Shown here: positions 1 to 11,172 of the stretch, piece after piece | How positions within the stretch are numbered: position 1 is the stretch's first letter | How the letters are laid out: each line of letters starts with the position of its first letter | Origin: Terebella lapidaria | Lineage: Eukaryota; Annelida; Polychaeta; Terebellida; Terebellidae | Length of the DNA stretch: 64,000 bases | Assembly (NCBI GenBank): GCA_949152475.1 | Contig: OX424564.1 | Span: 37,074,165-37,138,164 of the forward strand | Direction of reading: 5' to 3' | Made by a program: the position numbers and the translations under genes | Notes under the pieces: model-generated | The model's input: only the letters and a program-made list of their open reading frames with translations | What the model was told of the DNA's origin: nothing | Database searches by the model: none

Positions 1-403
1 TGAGCTTCTAAACGGAATAAAATTTTGCATCGCATCAGGACTGGGCCTGTATTTGGGGAAAACGTTTTTTTTTTCATTTTTTATTACGTAGAGAGACGTT
101 GATAAATGCTCTTTCTAGAAGGTACTGAAATGGCTTGAATAAAAAATGCCCGTGTGCATTGCCTAGGACTACTGTTACGTATGCGCGTGATCAGCTGGAT
201 TTATCCGGTCATGCATGCATAGGCATGTATATGTGTACCTTTTTATTCGTCGTAAAAAACGCTTAATATGATTATTGACACTTGTGATTAAACACTAGAA
301 TAAATGTTTGAATAAATATAATTATCACACATAAGAAATGCTTTCCTAACAAATCCATTCAGGAAAATCAAGCGTGCAAAATAATCGTGAAATAATAATT
401 ATT

Positions 404-437
404 CTCCAAATATAAGCCCATGGGCCTATATATGGAG
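404..437. repeat. 34-bp near-perfect palindrome
   Basis: The sequence from CTCCAAATATAAGCCC to its mirror is centred at 420/421 with few mismatches. A related palindrome lies at 468-496 and a related half at 41-61. These may be hairpin ends of a small decayed element. Confidence 0.5.
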
Positions 438-1311
438 TAAAATTTCATTGCACACAACATCCTCTTTCCGATTATAAGCCCTGGGCTAAATACGGGGATC
501 CTCAGTATAGTTGCAACATTCAACTATCCCTGAACACGCAGTAGCTGGAGATATATGCTCAATACAACATTCCATTCTGATTATCAAGCAGTACTTTGCA
601 CCCAGAAATGCATTATCACTGTAGTTGAAATAAGATAAGGCATGTTTTACCTGGTTTTGGACTCCATCATAGGATATACATTGCATTTGCCAATTCGATG
701 CTCTCGATTTATTTATAGAAGGCGAGGGTCATGAAGGGCCTTGACTGAGAATGATTGGGATGGCTGTACAATGAAAACACTGCTCGTGACACCCGGGGTT
801 GCGACATGGGACCCTAGAAGCCAAAGCTTCTTTCCTTTCGGAAATAAATGTGATAAATTTATCCTCTTTCTTTTCCGCCTTTTTCCGTCTCTTCTCTTTT
901 TCCTTCTTTTTTTCTGGTGGTGGTGGTGGTGGTGGTGTGTGTAGGGGGGGAGGGGGGGGGGGGTCACCCTAAAACCGCCCCTGGTAAGGTGTGTCCTATG
1001 CCTAGGACACATTGACATATACTCTCACAAACGATCTACCCGGTACTCGCCGGGTGCAATGGGACATATATCCATTCTAAAAAAAAAACCCTAATCATGT
1101 GAGAATATTGAAGTCAAGTTGAATTATGTTTATTCGTTACTGAGATAGATATACTCGTGTCTGAAAATCAGTGTAAAAATGGTCCTTTATTAAATGCTTA
1201 AACACTTTCACACGAATTTCAAAACTTTCATTCAACCCTGGTTGTCTTGTCCTATTTTTGAGACGGGTGTCGGAATATCCTTTCCATTTTGAAGACGTCC
1301 TTGACCTTCAT

Positions 1312-1326
1312 GATTCGCCGGCAAAT
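1312..1326 (+). promoter_or_regulatory. E2F-like site upstream of GINS2 (candidate)
   Basis: GATTCGCCGGCAAAT lies 40 bases before the start codon. Read on the opposite strand it gives TTTGCCGGCGAA, close to a paired E2F site. GINS genes are E2F-regulated in vertebrates. The match is imperfect and rests on motif alone. Confidence 0.25.
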
Positions 1327-1365
1327 TTGACAAGTGAACAAAACAAAACAATTTCTATTTTTAGG

Positions 1366-1455
1366 ATGGATCCGTCCGAAGTAGAATTTCTGGCTGAGAA
1401 AGAGATGATTTCCATCGTTCCTAATTTTTCACAGGACAAAATATACTTAATTGGA
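1366..1455 (+). CDS. GINS2: GINS2 exon 1
   Basis: It encodes the 30 N-terminal residues ending in KIYLIG. A strong donor gtaagt follows directly and the exon ends in phase 0. This is the start of the small beta-rich N-terminal B-domain of PSF2. The open frame upstream of the ATG (from 1258) lacks family similarity, so the internal ATG at 1366 is preferred. Confidence 0.95.
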
Positions 1456-4400
1456 GTAAGTCTGAACCAACTGGGCCTTTATCTCAGAAATAGAAATGAA
1501 AATCATAACGTCAACATTAGCTATGAAGCGGATTTACTGACAAAAATACAGGTCGTGTCGTTTTAGTTTGGTTTCGTGTGATGTGTCCGTTCGTACGCTG
1601 TTTTACTTTGAAATCGCATCGTGTTGGTTCATGGTTACGTGCTTCATTTTAACATAGGTTCGTGGGCGATGTCCTCTTTTCGTGAGTCACTTTGACACTA
1701 ATTCGTAGGATATGTCATATCTTCATAGATCTAGTTGTCGTGAGATACATATAGGCCTAAATATGCCATCTTTTCATTCTTTAAGTCACAATCTCGTAAG
1801 TCATTAAGACACTGATCACTGTTTCGTAAGCAATACCAATCTCCCGTGGTGCATGTCACTTCGTAACACTCTCTGTTCGTAAGCGATCTTATCTCGTGGG
1901 CTTTGATTTGAACGAAAATGGAACGTTCTTTGGGTCATAATTCCCATCCCGTTTGCATTCACTGCTCTTAGATCCGTTATGTGCTGAGCTCTGCTCTGTT
2001 GTGCAATGTGGCTGGTCATTCATGCTTTATTAAATCGCGCTGCCTGATTTCTGAATAGTTCATAATTAGCCATTGTTAAAACACGTAGCACATTTCCAAA
2101 TCAAGCCCCATTAAACTGGTAGGCCTACGTGATTTGAAAATTTGCAATTCGTGCAGCATCGCCCCCATTTGCAAATCACCCACATCACGCACACAGCAAT
2201 AGCAGCGCCCATTGGTATCATAATCAGTGTGAAACCTTCTAATTGGTCAGACACATTGCATCCGGGGTGGGGTTCTATGGCCAAGTTTTTATGGTGTAGG
2301 ACTATTGCAGAGGAGTAAAGGGGGGGGGGGGGGGTTGGAGTGGGGTCATGCTACGTAACATAATTTGTTTGGTAAAAAATACAATTAATCCCAAACTCGT
2401 ACATGTATAAATCCAATCCATGTGCTGTAGAATTATCTAATATTTGATACTACCGGTATTTGAATGGTATCTATACTCTAATTTTTCTAACTCGTTTACA
2501 TTGTTTTTCATTGATATTTTTGTGATGCTAAATGGTATCCTTCTATCATTTGGTATACTTCACCTGGGAGTCAAACGGCAATTTTATGCGAAATTTCAGA
2601 CTTCTATCGCGAAAATTGAAAAAGTTGGCAATCTACCCCAATGTTAAATTTAGCCGTGTAATTTTTTTTCTGGGTCCTCATAAAATCTTGTACTTGGGCT
2701 CGTCTTTGTAGGGCTAAAAACGTTAGAAATCAACATGTTTGTGTCGAATACTCCCCACTCTGTCTTCTGGTCCAAAATTACAATAACATTTGAATTCTGA
2801 TGGATGTAAACACGATTAAATCCCCGAATATGCTCAAATTCTCGAGATCCCGTTTTGGCCTGAATTTGTCATTGGGGTAGATTGCCAACTTCTTAAATTT
2901 TTTATATAAAAGTCTGAAATTTGGCATAAAATTGCCGTGTGATTCATAGGTGAAGTATGTCAAATTATAGAAAGATGACATTTAACATCGCAAAATATCG
3001 CCAAAAACTTGTGTAAACGAGTTAGAAAAAAATCATTTTATAGTGCATTTTTCATGATTATATTATACCATTCATAAAGCCGATAAGCGTGAAAGACCAG
3101 ACATATATTCACTGGGTGTAAACCTGATGTAGGTAACTAAGTTACCTACATCCCAAGATGGCCACGGGCAAGAACACTTCAAATTGCAATTGGCAATTAC
3201 AGATGATTCAGGAGGTTTTGGTTGAAGAACTGTGTATAATTACATAATACTGGTAATATTTCTTGGCATACAATCATCCTTGTTCGTTTATTAGGCTGGA
3301 AACGTGCGTTTAGAGCGATTGTATTTTCCGAAGGGATGTAGGTAACGGTATGACTATGCGTACCCAATATGTGGCTTTTGATGATTCAGTTTCTGACACA
3401 TTACCTATGGAATATGGTGTTCCACAAGGATCAATACTGGGCCCTCTACTGTATCTCATCTATGTAAATGATATAGGTCACTCTGTCTCACAAGGAAAAA
3501 TCCTCTCATTTGCAGATGACACTTCACTTTATATTTCTGATAGTAGTATAGACAATTTGTATCTCAATGCAAACAAGGAAGTTAATAATCTATATAATTG
3601 GTTTTGTGCAAATAGATTATCATTAAATGCCAAAAAAACCAAATATGTCCACATCAGATCACCCAGAGCCAATATCAATTTATCACACAATAATATATCT
3701 ATAAATGGCACAGTCCTTGATAGAGTTGGTAAAGACCAAATAGAAACTAGTACTAAATTTTTAGGTGTCAAAATAGATGATCATCTCTCTTGGGGAGACC
3801 ACATTAAACATATCAAAACTAAAATATCTCGTGCCCTATTTATTATCAGGCAAGTAAGAAACTTTCTTCCACAGAAGTGCCTGAGAACCCTATACTTTTC
3901 TCTAATACATCCATATCTTACTTATGGCCTATTAGCATGGGGTAATGCCTCCACATCTCTTTTAAATTCCATTTCAATATTGCAAAAACGAGCAATTAGA
4001 GTTATAGGTGGGGCTAGTTATAATAGTCATACTGAGCCATTATTCAAAAAACTAAATATTCTCAAACTCTCAGATCAGTATGAATGTGAAATTTCCCTAT
4101 TTATGGCGAAATATCTTAAAAATAAACTACCTGCATCTTTCAATGGCATGTTTGTTGTCAATCATGAAATTCAATCACATCATATCACCAGACAATCAGA
4201 GCAGCTTTATGTCCGACGTGCCACAAGTGACTTTGCTGGCAGGTTTCCTATTTTCAATTTTCCTCACATCTGGAATAAATGGCAATCACTTTTGCCAGAC
4301 CATAACTCCATGTCAATAAATCAAATTAAAACATATCTCAGACACGCAATGCTATCTAATTATAAAAACATTGTATGGTGCTCAAATCCTACCTGCAAAG

Positions 4401-7400
4401 ACTGTATGTGAACCTACAACCAATATCATCTCTTCTGATGACTGGGCTAATATGTATCATAACGTATGTATGCACATACACACATTGATTATTACAAATC
4501 ATTCTATAACGGATGTCCTATATCCAGATCAGATCACACTAAATTGATATACAATTTCAGGATATATATACTGGTATATATCTTGGGATTGTATATAAAT
4601 GGGCATTACATTTTCAAGGGTCTCAAGGGCGGGTGGGATTCGTGGGCTTGTTTCAAGCATTATGATCTCTGATCGTGACTTGGCCAATATCATAACGTAT
4701 ACATACATATACATGTATCGTTTATCACTAAATCATCACAGAACCTTTTGTATATGTGTTTGTAACATGGGTCAGGGCACACTAATCTGATGGCCTATTC
4801 ACCATTTTTTATGTGTGTGGAAAATATATCTTTATCTTTTTCAAGGACATTATGAAACAAATATATGTTTATATCCATGGGCTTACACTGTCAATGATCT
4901 CTAGTACGGTTTGGGTCCGTGGATCTTTTTACAACCCACATTACTGTTATTCATTAAATTTCCAGTTCATTCATTCTGAAATTGAATAATAAATTCATAG
5001 TTTCATTGTTGTTCCATGGCTTTTGAACTTTTCTTGGGTCAGTAATTTTCCAACCAAAGACAAAACATTCTTTTCCAATTACATATCTACATTATAATGT
5101 TAATAAAATTGACACCTAGGGTCGTCGGGGTTCCCAGTAGTTCCATCCACCAAAATGTCACACTCAAGTGTTCATTTTTTTTTCTCTCTTTACTTTCTTA
5201 CTCATTACATGTACATCTGATTAGTATGTTATTTCCTTTGTTTTATTATTTCTCATTACCTGTATTTTCGTTTAGCATTTTCTTTCCTTGGTTTATGTTT
5301 TCTTGCCATGTATCTATCTATCTTTTTCTTCTTTTTTTTGAGGCCATACATAATACAGCCCTCAGGCTTTGTATGGTCTCTTCAGCAACTTACATGTATC
5401 AATGTCTGTTTATCTCATATTTTGTCAGTACATGTATATTCCACTATCATTTTTCACTTATTGCTTATTATTTCATATCATTTCATTTCAAGTTGCTGAA
5501 TAAACAAATAAACAAATATCCTACGGTAACGACAAGATGTAGGTAACGGTACTCGGACAAAATTTAATGATGTAGGTAACGGTTGTTGAACATGTGCTTT
5601 GGCTGAAAATCTAAACACTGAAAATACACTAGAAACACGGAAACACTGACTACACTGAAAATCTGATGGAATTTTGATAGGTATGCTACCTCCTAACCGC
5701 CAAACTAGGGATAATTTTCAAGAAGATTGGATGCGAAATAGAAAAGTTGGCCTGTCTCGCGGTGAAATCGACAGGGGACCCGTCCCGATCGTTTTCCTAC
5801 TTCGTTATGTATAGGCCAAATAGGCTAACTTTTTGTTCACATACTAATCACTTCGAAAATTTAAACCTTGTTACACTCTTGCGAATTTTTTATCGAAATA
5901 GATCCGATATACATGAATTATTAACGAAATAATCCCGAAAAACACTGCGGTTTTCATGTGTCACTTTTACATTGTGTAATTTCAATACAATCCACAGTAA
6001 ATAGCAAAAACGGTGCGATTATGAAACATATGATCGGGATAGTTCCTAATTAATCCGTCTTCTCCATAGAGAGATGAGAGCGCCGTCGAGCTCAAATCGT
6101 TCGAATCGAATTTATAGCTCGAACACCAGCCCATATAGCGCACTGTCCTCTATTAATATAACTGAATGAATATCATATTTGATCCGTCGAAACATTTTGA
6201 ATCTTCATTTAATTTCATTGAATTTCTTCCAAATTGTGAATAGTATTAGTGGAGTACACTGCTCTACATACAATACTTTGATGGGGCTAAATTCAACATG
6301 GGGTAGACTGCCAACAATTCATGTTTTCGAGCTAAAAGTATAAAACATTGTAGGAAATTGCCGTTTGAGTCCCAGATGAAGAACATGTATACCATGTTAT
6401 AATACGATATACATTCATCGTCGTGAAAATGTCCGCAGAAAACGATGTAACGAGTAGTATCATAGTATGCCTGTTCATACCAAATTGCATCCTATTAATT
6501 CACTTATTGACATGCAATCTTTTCAGAGTAAATTCCACCTGTGAAGATTAAAAATATGTAAGACCGATTGAGTATGACATTCATTCAGTGGGTGAGTAGT
6601 ATTAGTTAAGTACAGTGTGCCACTTGGGCCAAAGAACTTCATGACCCCCACAAGATTTTGTGCATTTGCTTGATTTTTGAGAGCAACTTATTCGTGTTGA
6701 ATACACCCCAAATGTCTTCTGGTCCAAAATGATAACAATACTTCAATTCCTGGTGGATGTACACATAACTAAACACGGAAATATGCTCAGATTCCGGAGA
6801 TCCCGTTTTGGGCTGGAATTGGACAATGGGGTAGATTGCCAACTTTTCCAATTTTCGCAATAAAACTCTGAAATTTGTTAGAAAATTGCCGCTTGACTCC
6901 CATATGAAATATGTCAAATTATAATATGAAACTATGCAGCATCGCAGAGATATCCCCAAAAACGGTGTATACACATATTTTTACTTGCATTACCCTTGCA
7001 AAAATGTGTCAAATACACTGTTCAATAACAAATGATTGTCTAATTACCTCCATTTCGACCTCTATCGCTGAAGTCGTCGAACCAGTCAATGTGAGAAGTA
7101 AGTAATCAGTAATAAAACAGCATGTATTGAATTTATCGCTCAATATATTCACCTTGTGAATAATCCGTTACCTACATCTTACCACACACGTTACCTACAT
7201 CTTCTTGTTAGCGAACCTTTCCGTTACCTACATCCCTTCGAAAAAAACAATCGCTCTAAACGCACGTTTCCAGCTTGATAAATGAACAACGACGCTTGTA
7301 TGTCAAGAACTATAACCAGTATTATGTAATTATACACAGTTCTTCAACCAAAGCCTCGTAAATAATCTGTAATCGCCAATAGCAATTTGAAGCGTTCTGT

Positions 7401-9040
7401 CCCATGGCCATCTTGGGATGTAGGTAACTTAGTTACCTACATCAGGCTTACACCCAGTGATATTGCACAATGGAGCAGAGCTCAGCACATAGCGAGAAAT
7501 CTAAGAGCAATGAAGGCAAATGGAATAGGAATTATGACCCAAAAAACATTCCATAATAAATCAAAGCCCACGAGATAAGATCGCTTACGAAGTGACATGC
7601 ACCACGACATGCAGTGTCAAAGTAACTCACGAAAATATGACATCGCCCACGAACCTATGTTAAAATGAAGCACGTAACCATGAACCAACACGATGCGACT
7701 TCAAAGTAAAACAGCGTACGAAATGTCACATCACACGACAACATGACCCAACACAATATACGGCTTTTCAAAAATAAGCACGATGCGACTTCAAAGTAAA
7801 ACAGCGTACGAACTGACACAGCTCACGAAACCAGAATAAAACGATACGACCTGTATTTTTGTCACTGAATCCGCTTCATAATTAGCATTGTAGGACATAA
7901 GCATCAAATGAGTGGTTCTCTGTCTGAATGAGTTAAAAATTTTGCATGTAGGAGCAGTTTTTATAGCCAGATTGTTAATGGCTTGCATAGCTGTTTAATA
8001 GTGTTTATATACCAGTAGGTTTTGAATTTGAGAGATAGATCTAAATATAGCCTAAATGAAAATCATAATGTAATAGATCTAGCATCAAATGAATGGTTCT
8101 CTGTTTGAATGTTTTTTTTAAATTTTGCTTGTGTTTTAACAGTTAAGTGCAAACAATTCAATAGACCTATTATGGAAATGTGCATCACATGAATTGTATT
8201 TTATAACATTCACGCTATTAGTATATTACCAATACTTTCAGGGAGAAATTGGTCCATTCAACCCCGGATTACAGATGGATGTGCCAGTTTGGATGGCTAT
8301 CAACCTGAAACAGCGCCAGAAATGTAGAGTTATTCCACCGGAGTGGATGGACACTGGTCAGCAAAATTTGCAAAATTCCATTTCAGAAATATTGTTGAAT
8401 ATTTGGTACTGTTGTGCAATTCAGCGAAACATTTATGCATTTTCACACAGAAACACTGGAAGCCAAGAAAACTGAGGAGCAAGAATCCAAATTCTTTACC
8501 AAGATGCCAAGTAATCATTACATGGAACTTACACAGTTGTTACTCCATCAGTGAGTTTTCTTATTCAATAATTTATCGATGTTTGATCAAACTACCATAG
8601 AAAGGGGTCTAGTACAATTGCATTTTTGGCATTGACTGCACTAGCAAATAAGAAAGTTACCATTGTATGTGATAGGCCTATTTATCGGTTCATTGTTTCA
8701 GTGCGCCGGACAACATTCCTCACGCAGATGAAATTCGGACACTGGTCAAAGATATCTGGGACTTAAGGATCGCCAAGCTGAGGAGCAGTATTGATGTGTT
8801 TGTCAAAAGTGACATCACTCATGCCAAGGTGTGTTGATTTAATCTTTTGAATTGGTCTGTTTATGTTCTTAAACGTATTGTTTGTTGAACATTTTGTTCA
8901 ATATATGTTTCCAGTTGAATCACCTAACGTTGATGGAACTGAATACTGTTCGACCATTCCTGACGAAAGCACTGGATAACATGCAGCAGTTACGACTCAA
9001 CATATCCCATGGTGCCGCACTGCGGGCTACGCAGGACTGA
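1366..9040 (+). CDS. GINS2: GINS complex subunit 2 (PSF2), complete gene, five exons
   Basis: The product is a subunit of the GINS heterotetramer (SLD5-PSF1-PSF2-PSF3), which joins CDC45 and MCM2-7 to form the CMG replicative helicase in the nucleus. Exons are 1366-1455, 8242-8356, 8451-8550, 8702-8828 and 8915-9040. All introns are GT-AG, with phases 0, 1, 2 and 0. The sum is 558 nt, encoding 185 aa, the same length I recall for human PSF2. Recognisable stretches in order are [67 protein letters not shown] and [12 protein letters not shown]. The start is the ATG that opens the family-typical [14 protein letters not shown]-terminus. Intron 1 is 6.8 kb, almost all mobile DNA; the other introns are 86-151 nt. 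The gene converges on GSE1. No exon shows a stop or frameshift. Confidence 0.97.
2008..3106. repeat. 1.1-kb insert with foldback structure inside the left arm
   Basis: The right arm of the host element runs straight through the corresponding point, so this segment is extra sequence. Its core is an inverted repeat: about 2470-2660 matches the reverse complement of about 2870-3050, including the phrase GGGGTAGATTGCCAAC. Direct-orientation relatives of the right half occur at about 6290-6440 and 6700-6990. Confidence 0.65.
3350..5519 (+). mobile_element. 5'-truncated LINE (Jockey-superfamily-like reverse transcriptase)
   Basis: An uninterrupted frame at 3350-4411 encodes 353 aa. It begins inside the reverse transcriptase at [12 protein letters not shown] (about residues 23-34) and continues through the catalytic FADD (residues 54-57), the [11 protein letters not shown] region and the thumb. 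It ends in a Cys-rich CSNPTCKDC tail typical of some Jockey-group LINEs. A 1.1-kb 3'UTR ends in an AATAAACAAATAAACAAAT tail. The endonuclease half is missing. It sits between the first and second GATGTAGGTAAC motifs of the palindromic element's left arm, so it arrived later. The first few codons may belong to the host element. It cannot be autonomous in this form. Confidence 0.85.
7466..7880. repeat. Right outer arm of the palindromic element with subterminal word array
   Basis: This stretch is the reverse complement of the left outer arm. It repeats words such as GCTTACGAA, CCCACGAG, GCGTACGAA and GCTCACGAA at short intervals. Such subterminal arrays are usual transposase-binding platforms in DNA transposons. 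The motif spacing is irregular. Confidence 0.6.
7887..8241. repeat. Old tandem duplication in the remaining GINS2 intron 1
   Basis: GCATCAAATGAGTGGTTCTC at 7901 and its relative at 8082 head two similar stretches of about 50 bp. The sequence left of the transposon (about 1495-1515) also resembles about 8055-8071. The transposon therefore entered the first unit of an older duplication. Confidence 0.5.
8242..8356 (+). CDS. GINS2: GINS2 exon 2
   Basis: It is preceded by a pyrimidine-containing acceptor ending tttcag and followed by donor gtcagc. It encodes GEIGPFNPG through PPEWMDT, the most conserved part of the PSF2 N-terminal half. It enters in phase 0 and leaves in phase 1. Confidence 0.95.
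8451..8550 (+). CDS. GINS2: GINS2 exon 3
   Basis: Acceptor ttcacacag and donor gtgagt bound it. It encodes the variable lysine/glutamate-rich linker followed by [14 protein letters not shown], the start of the helical A-domain. It enters in phase 1 and leaves in phase 2. Confidence 0.95.
8702..8828 (+). CDS. GINS2: GINS2 exon 4
   Basis: Acceptor gtttcag and donor gtgtgt bound it. It encodes [20 protein letters not shown] and the following helix up to THAK. It enters in phase 2 and leaves in phase 0. Confidence 0.95.
8915..9040 (+). CDS. GINS2: GINS2 exon 5 (terminal coding exon)
   Basis: Acceptor tttccag precedes [20 protein letters not shown], the conserved C-terminal helices. The exon ends in TGA at 9038-9040 after a short variable tail (RATQD). 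Confidence 0.95.
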   Translation: MNHLTLMELNTVRPFLTKALDNMQQLRLNISHGAALRATQD

Positions 9041-9467
9041 CACTCTCCACAATTTATGATTTATATGTGCAGTTGTTTATGCCTGTGTGTACATGTGTTG
9101 AATATCATTGTATCTATAAATGATCTGGTACATAACATGCATAATATGCTGTTGAGTTTATGTACTGAATTAGAAAAGATGCAAGATATTTTCTATACAC
9201 ACATAATATCAAAGGACAATGGTAATTTCGATGTCCTAAATCTGCCCCAACAGCTCAGGAAGCACTCAGTTACTGGTAGGGAGGATTCCCATATACCAGT
9301 ATTGAGAAGACCAATTTTGAAAATCCAGTAACTTAAAACACTTGATGTAAATTCTTCACAAGTGACATGTTTTGTGCATGGCTGTGTTCACAGTATAGAT
9401 CTAAAAACATGTATTTACTGTACATTATGTAGGATTGAATAATAAGAACATTTCGAACTGATTATTG

Positions 9468-9473
9468 TTTATT
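9468..9473 (-). terminator. Candidate GSE1 poly(A) signal (AATAAA on - strand)
   Basis: The plus-strand tttatt reads AATAAA on the GSE1 strand, 1.6 kb past the GSE1 stop codon. Hexamers of this kind occur by chance in AT-rich DNA, so this is only a candidate. Confidence 0.22.
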
Positions 9474-10572
9474 GTTTCCCATAGAAATGACGGAATGTGA
9501 CACTACAAGCAAGGAAGACCATACATATTCCTAATTAGCATAATTTATGCATGGTATTCGCATGTCCCAAAGCATACAATAATAGATCTACTACATTATA
9601 GTAACACAATAATATATATGCACAATCATATTACATTTTTCTCATATTCATTTGTTAGCGACAAACAGAAATTATCCGTATTATCATACGAAAAACCACT
9701 GTACAAATTTAATGTCAGTAAAAAACATGAAATGTCTTCTAATTCATTCAAAAATAGATTTATGACTGTTCTGTCATCAACAACGAATCCAGACTGGTTC
9801 TGTTCAAGCCCATGGCTCCAGATAAATGACGATCACATGTTAATTTATGGCAGCAAAATTTCCTACTCTGAATACACCACAATATATACAGTTTAACAGA
9901 CGGCTAACAAACAAACAGCTACCGGGCGGTGCATATTATACTTCTCAGTAACGGAACAACTGGCCCCTGAAAACTTGGTGTGCATTATGGCATACAGACT
10001 CATCGAAAAAACGGTCCATGTCTGTATCGAACCAGGATTTATACAATAGTATAAAATGTCTCTCGATGGACAATGTTGTTTTCGTTTGTACAAAAGTACA
10101 CAGATCTATTTTGAATATACATACGGTACACTTGTTACTTGCCAAATGATATTCTCCAGATAAATTTAGAAGATGACACAAAAAAACATAGGTACCATTT
10201 GCCATATATGTACAGAATTTCTAATTTCCCCTGATATGATTACTGTTATTATTGGACTAGAGTGCACATGAAATGTCTGAACTTTGATATGTCTACTGGA
10301 ATTACGAACACTTAACTTTATCAAGAATCACTTGAGAAATGTTGAAACAAAAACAATTTGAACCTCCGTTGCATCAGTCTTTAACAAAGTCGCAAAACTA
10401 CTATGACAAAATATCCCTAGAATATGGCAGTGAAGCGAATATAAATGCAAACCATTAACAATCTGGTTAAAACTGCTTCATAAAACAACCGAATAAGCAC
10501 TCAACTTGTTCAATGAAAACAAATCGATTACGCAATAATGATAAGAAATGCTGTACAAATTTGTTGTACCCA

Positions 10573-10578
10573 AATAAA
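10573..10578 (+). terminator. Candidate GINS2 poly(A) signal (AATAAA)
   Basis: I found this canonical hexamer on the + strand 1.5 kb after the GINS2 stop. A nearer variant signal could equally be used. Confidence 0.18.
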
Positions 10579-11076
10579 TACTGCAAATGCTGGTGCAAAA
10601 TGATTGTACGTGTACAGAAAACACAGCATAGTTTCCCTTTGGAGTGGCCCATATAATGAACATGATTGTGCTTCACAACGATTTGAATGACCCTCTTTAT
10701 CTGCACTTCCCTCCAATCTAGCTTACACATTGGTTACCATCACTACATGGAAGCTGTACTGCCGAGCACAGCAACTGTTGCATAAACAACACCCAACAGA
10801 CTGCCGCATGCTCATATAAATACTAAAATGTGTGCAAAATCAGTTTGTATACACATTTAAACTTAGAAATATCTATCTGTCATGCAACCACAAGACACAT
10901 GTAGCAGCAACCAGCCTTGGCATGTACATTTTGTAATGTTGCAGGGGTTTACTCCAGAATAACACATCCACCGTTGAATTCCACCAAGTAAGAATTACTC
11001 CACCGCAAAGGGAGAATCCAACCACACTATCAAGTAACGTCCTAATTCATTCCAAGTTGCTATGGTGATGCCTGTA

Positions 11077-11172
11077 TCACCGTGGTAACTTAAGGCACTT
11101 TTTCAGCGAGTCAAGATTCTGTTGAGTGGCGAGTCTTTCTTCCATCAACTGTTGTTTCTTCTGGAGTAACTC
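11077..11172 (-). CDS. GSE1: GSE1 terminal coding exon (coiled coil, stop)
   Basis: The exon is 96 nt after acceptor tgttttcag in phase 0. It encodes ELLQKKQQLMEERLATQQNL, the end of the coiled coil, then DSLKKCLKLPR and TGA at 11079-11077. Confidence 0.92.
   Translation of the reverse strand, partial: ELLQKKQQLMEERLATQQNLDSLKKCLKLPR

Larger units (their letters stand above)
1..1365. other. Upstream region of GINS2; no gene seen
   Basis: No coding exon is supported here. The stretch is AT-rich and carries three related palindromic words (41-61, 404-437, 468-496), a (GGT)n microsatellite near 914-937 and a G-rich tract at 944-963. The last hundred bases should include the GINS2 promoter and 5'UTR. 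Confidence 0.6.
1522..7880. mobile_element. 6.36-kb palindromic DNA element with terminal inverted repeats, in GINS2 intron 1
   Basis: The ends are TATGAAGCGGATT and its exact reverse complement, flanked by the direct 6-bp copy ATTAGC at 1516-1521 and 7881-7886. Inverted similarity runs inward, from about 1522-2007 against 7460-7880 and again from about 3107-3350 against 7205-7466. The arms are rich in short repeated words of the form TTCGTAAGC or CTCGTGGGC. The inner arms carry a GATGTAGGTAAC motif three times on each side. The left arm is interrupted by an insert (2008-3106) and by a LINE (about 3350-5519). No transposase is visible, so it looks non-autonomous. A 6-bp target duplication is rare among known superfamilies, and I do not assign one. 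Confidence 0.85.
9041..11076. other. Shared 3' region between convergent GINS2 and GSE1
   Basis: No coding exon is supported. This 2.0-kb gap holds both 3'UTRs. A + strand AATAAA occurs at 10573-10578 and a - strand AATAAA at 9468-9473. If both are used, the two transcripts overlap at their tails. Short open frames here look like chance. Confidence 0.6.

Noticed and set aside
713-1018. 101-codon minus-strand frame with a poly-His run
   Set aside because: It is generated by the (GGT)n microsatellite and G tract.
5097-5546. 149-codon + strand frame rich in Phe, Leu and Ser
   Set aside because: It lies in the AT-rich 3'UTR and tail of the LINE; the hydrophobic content reflects T-rich DNA.
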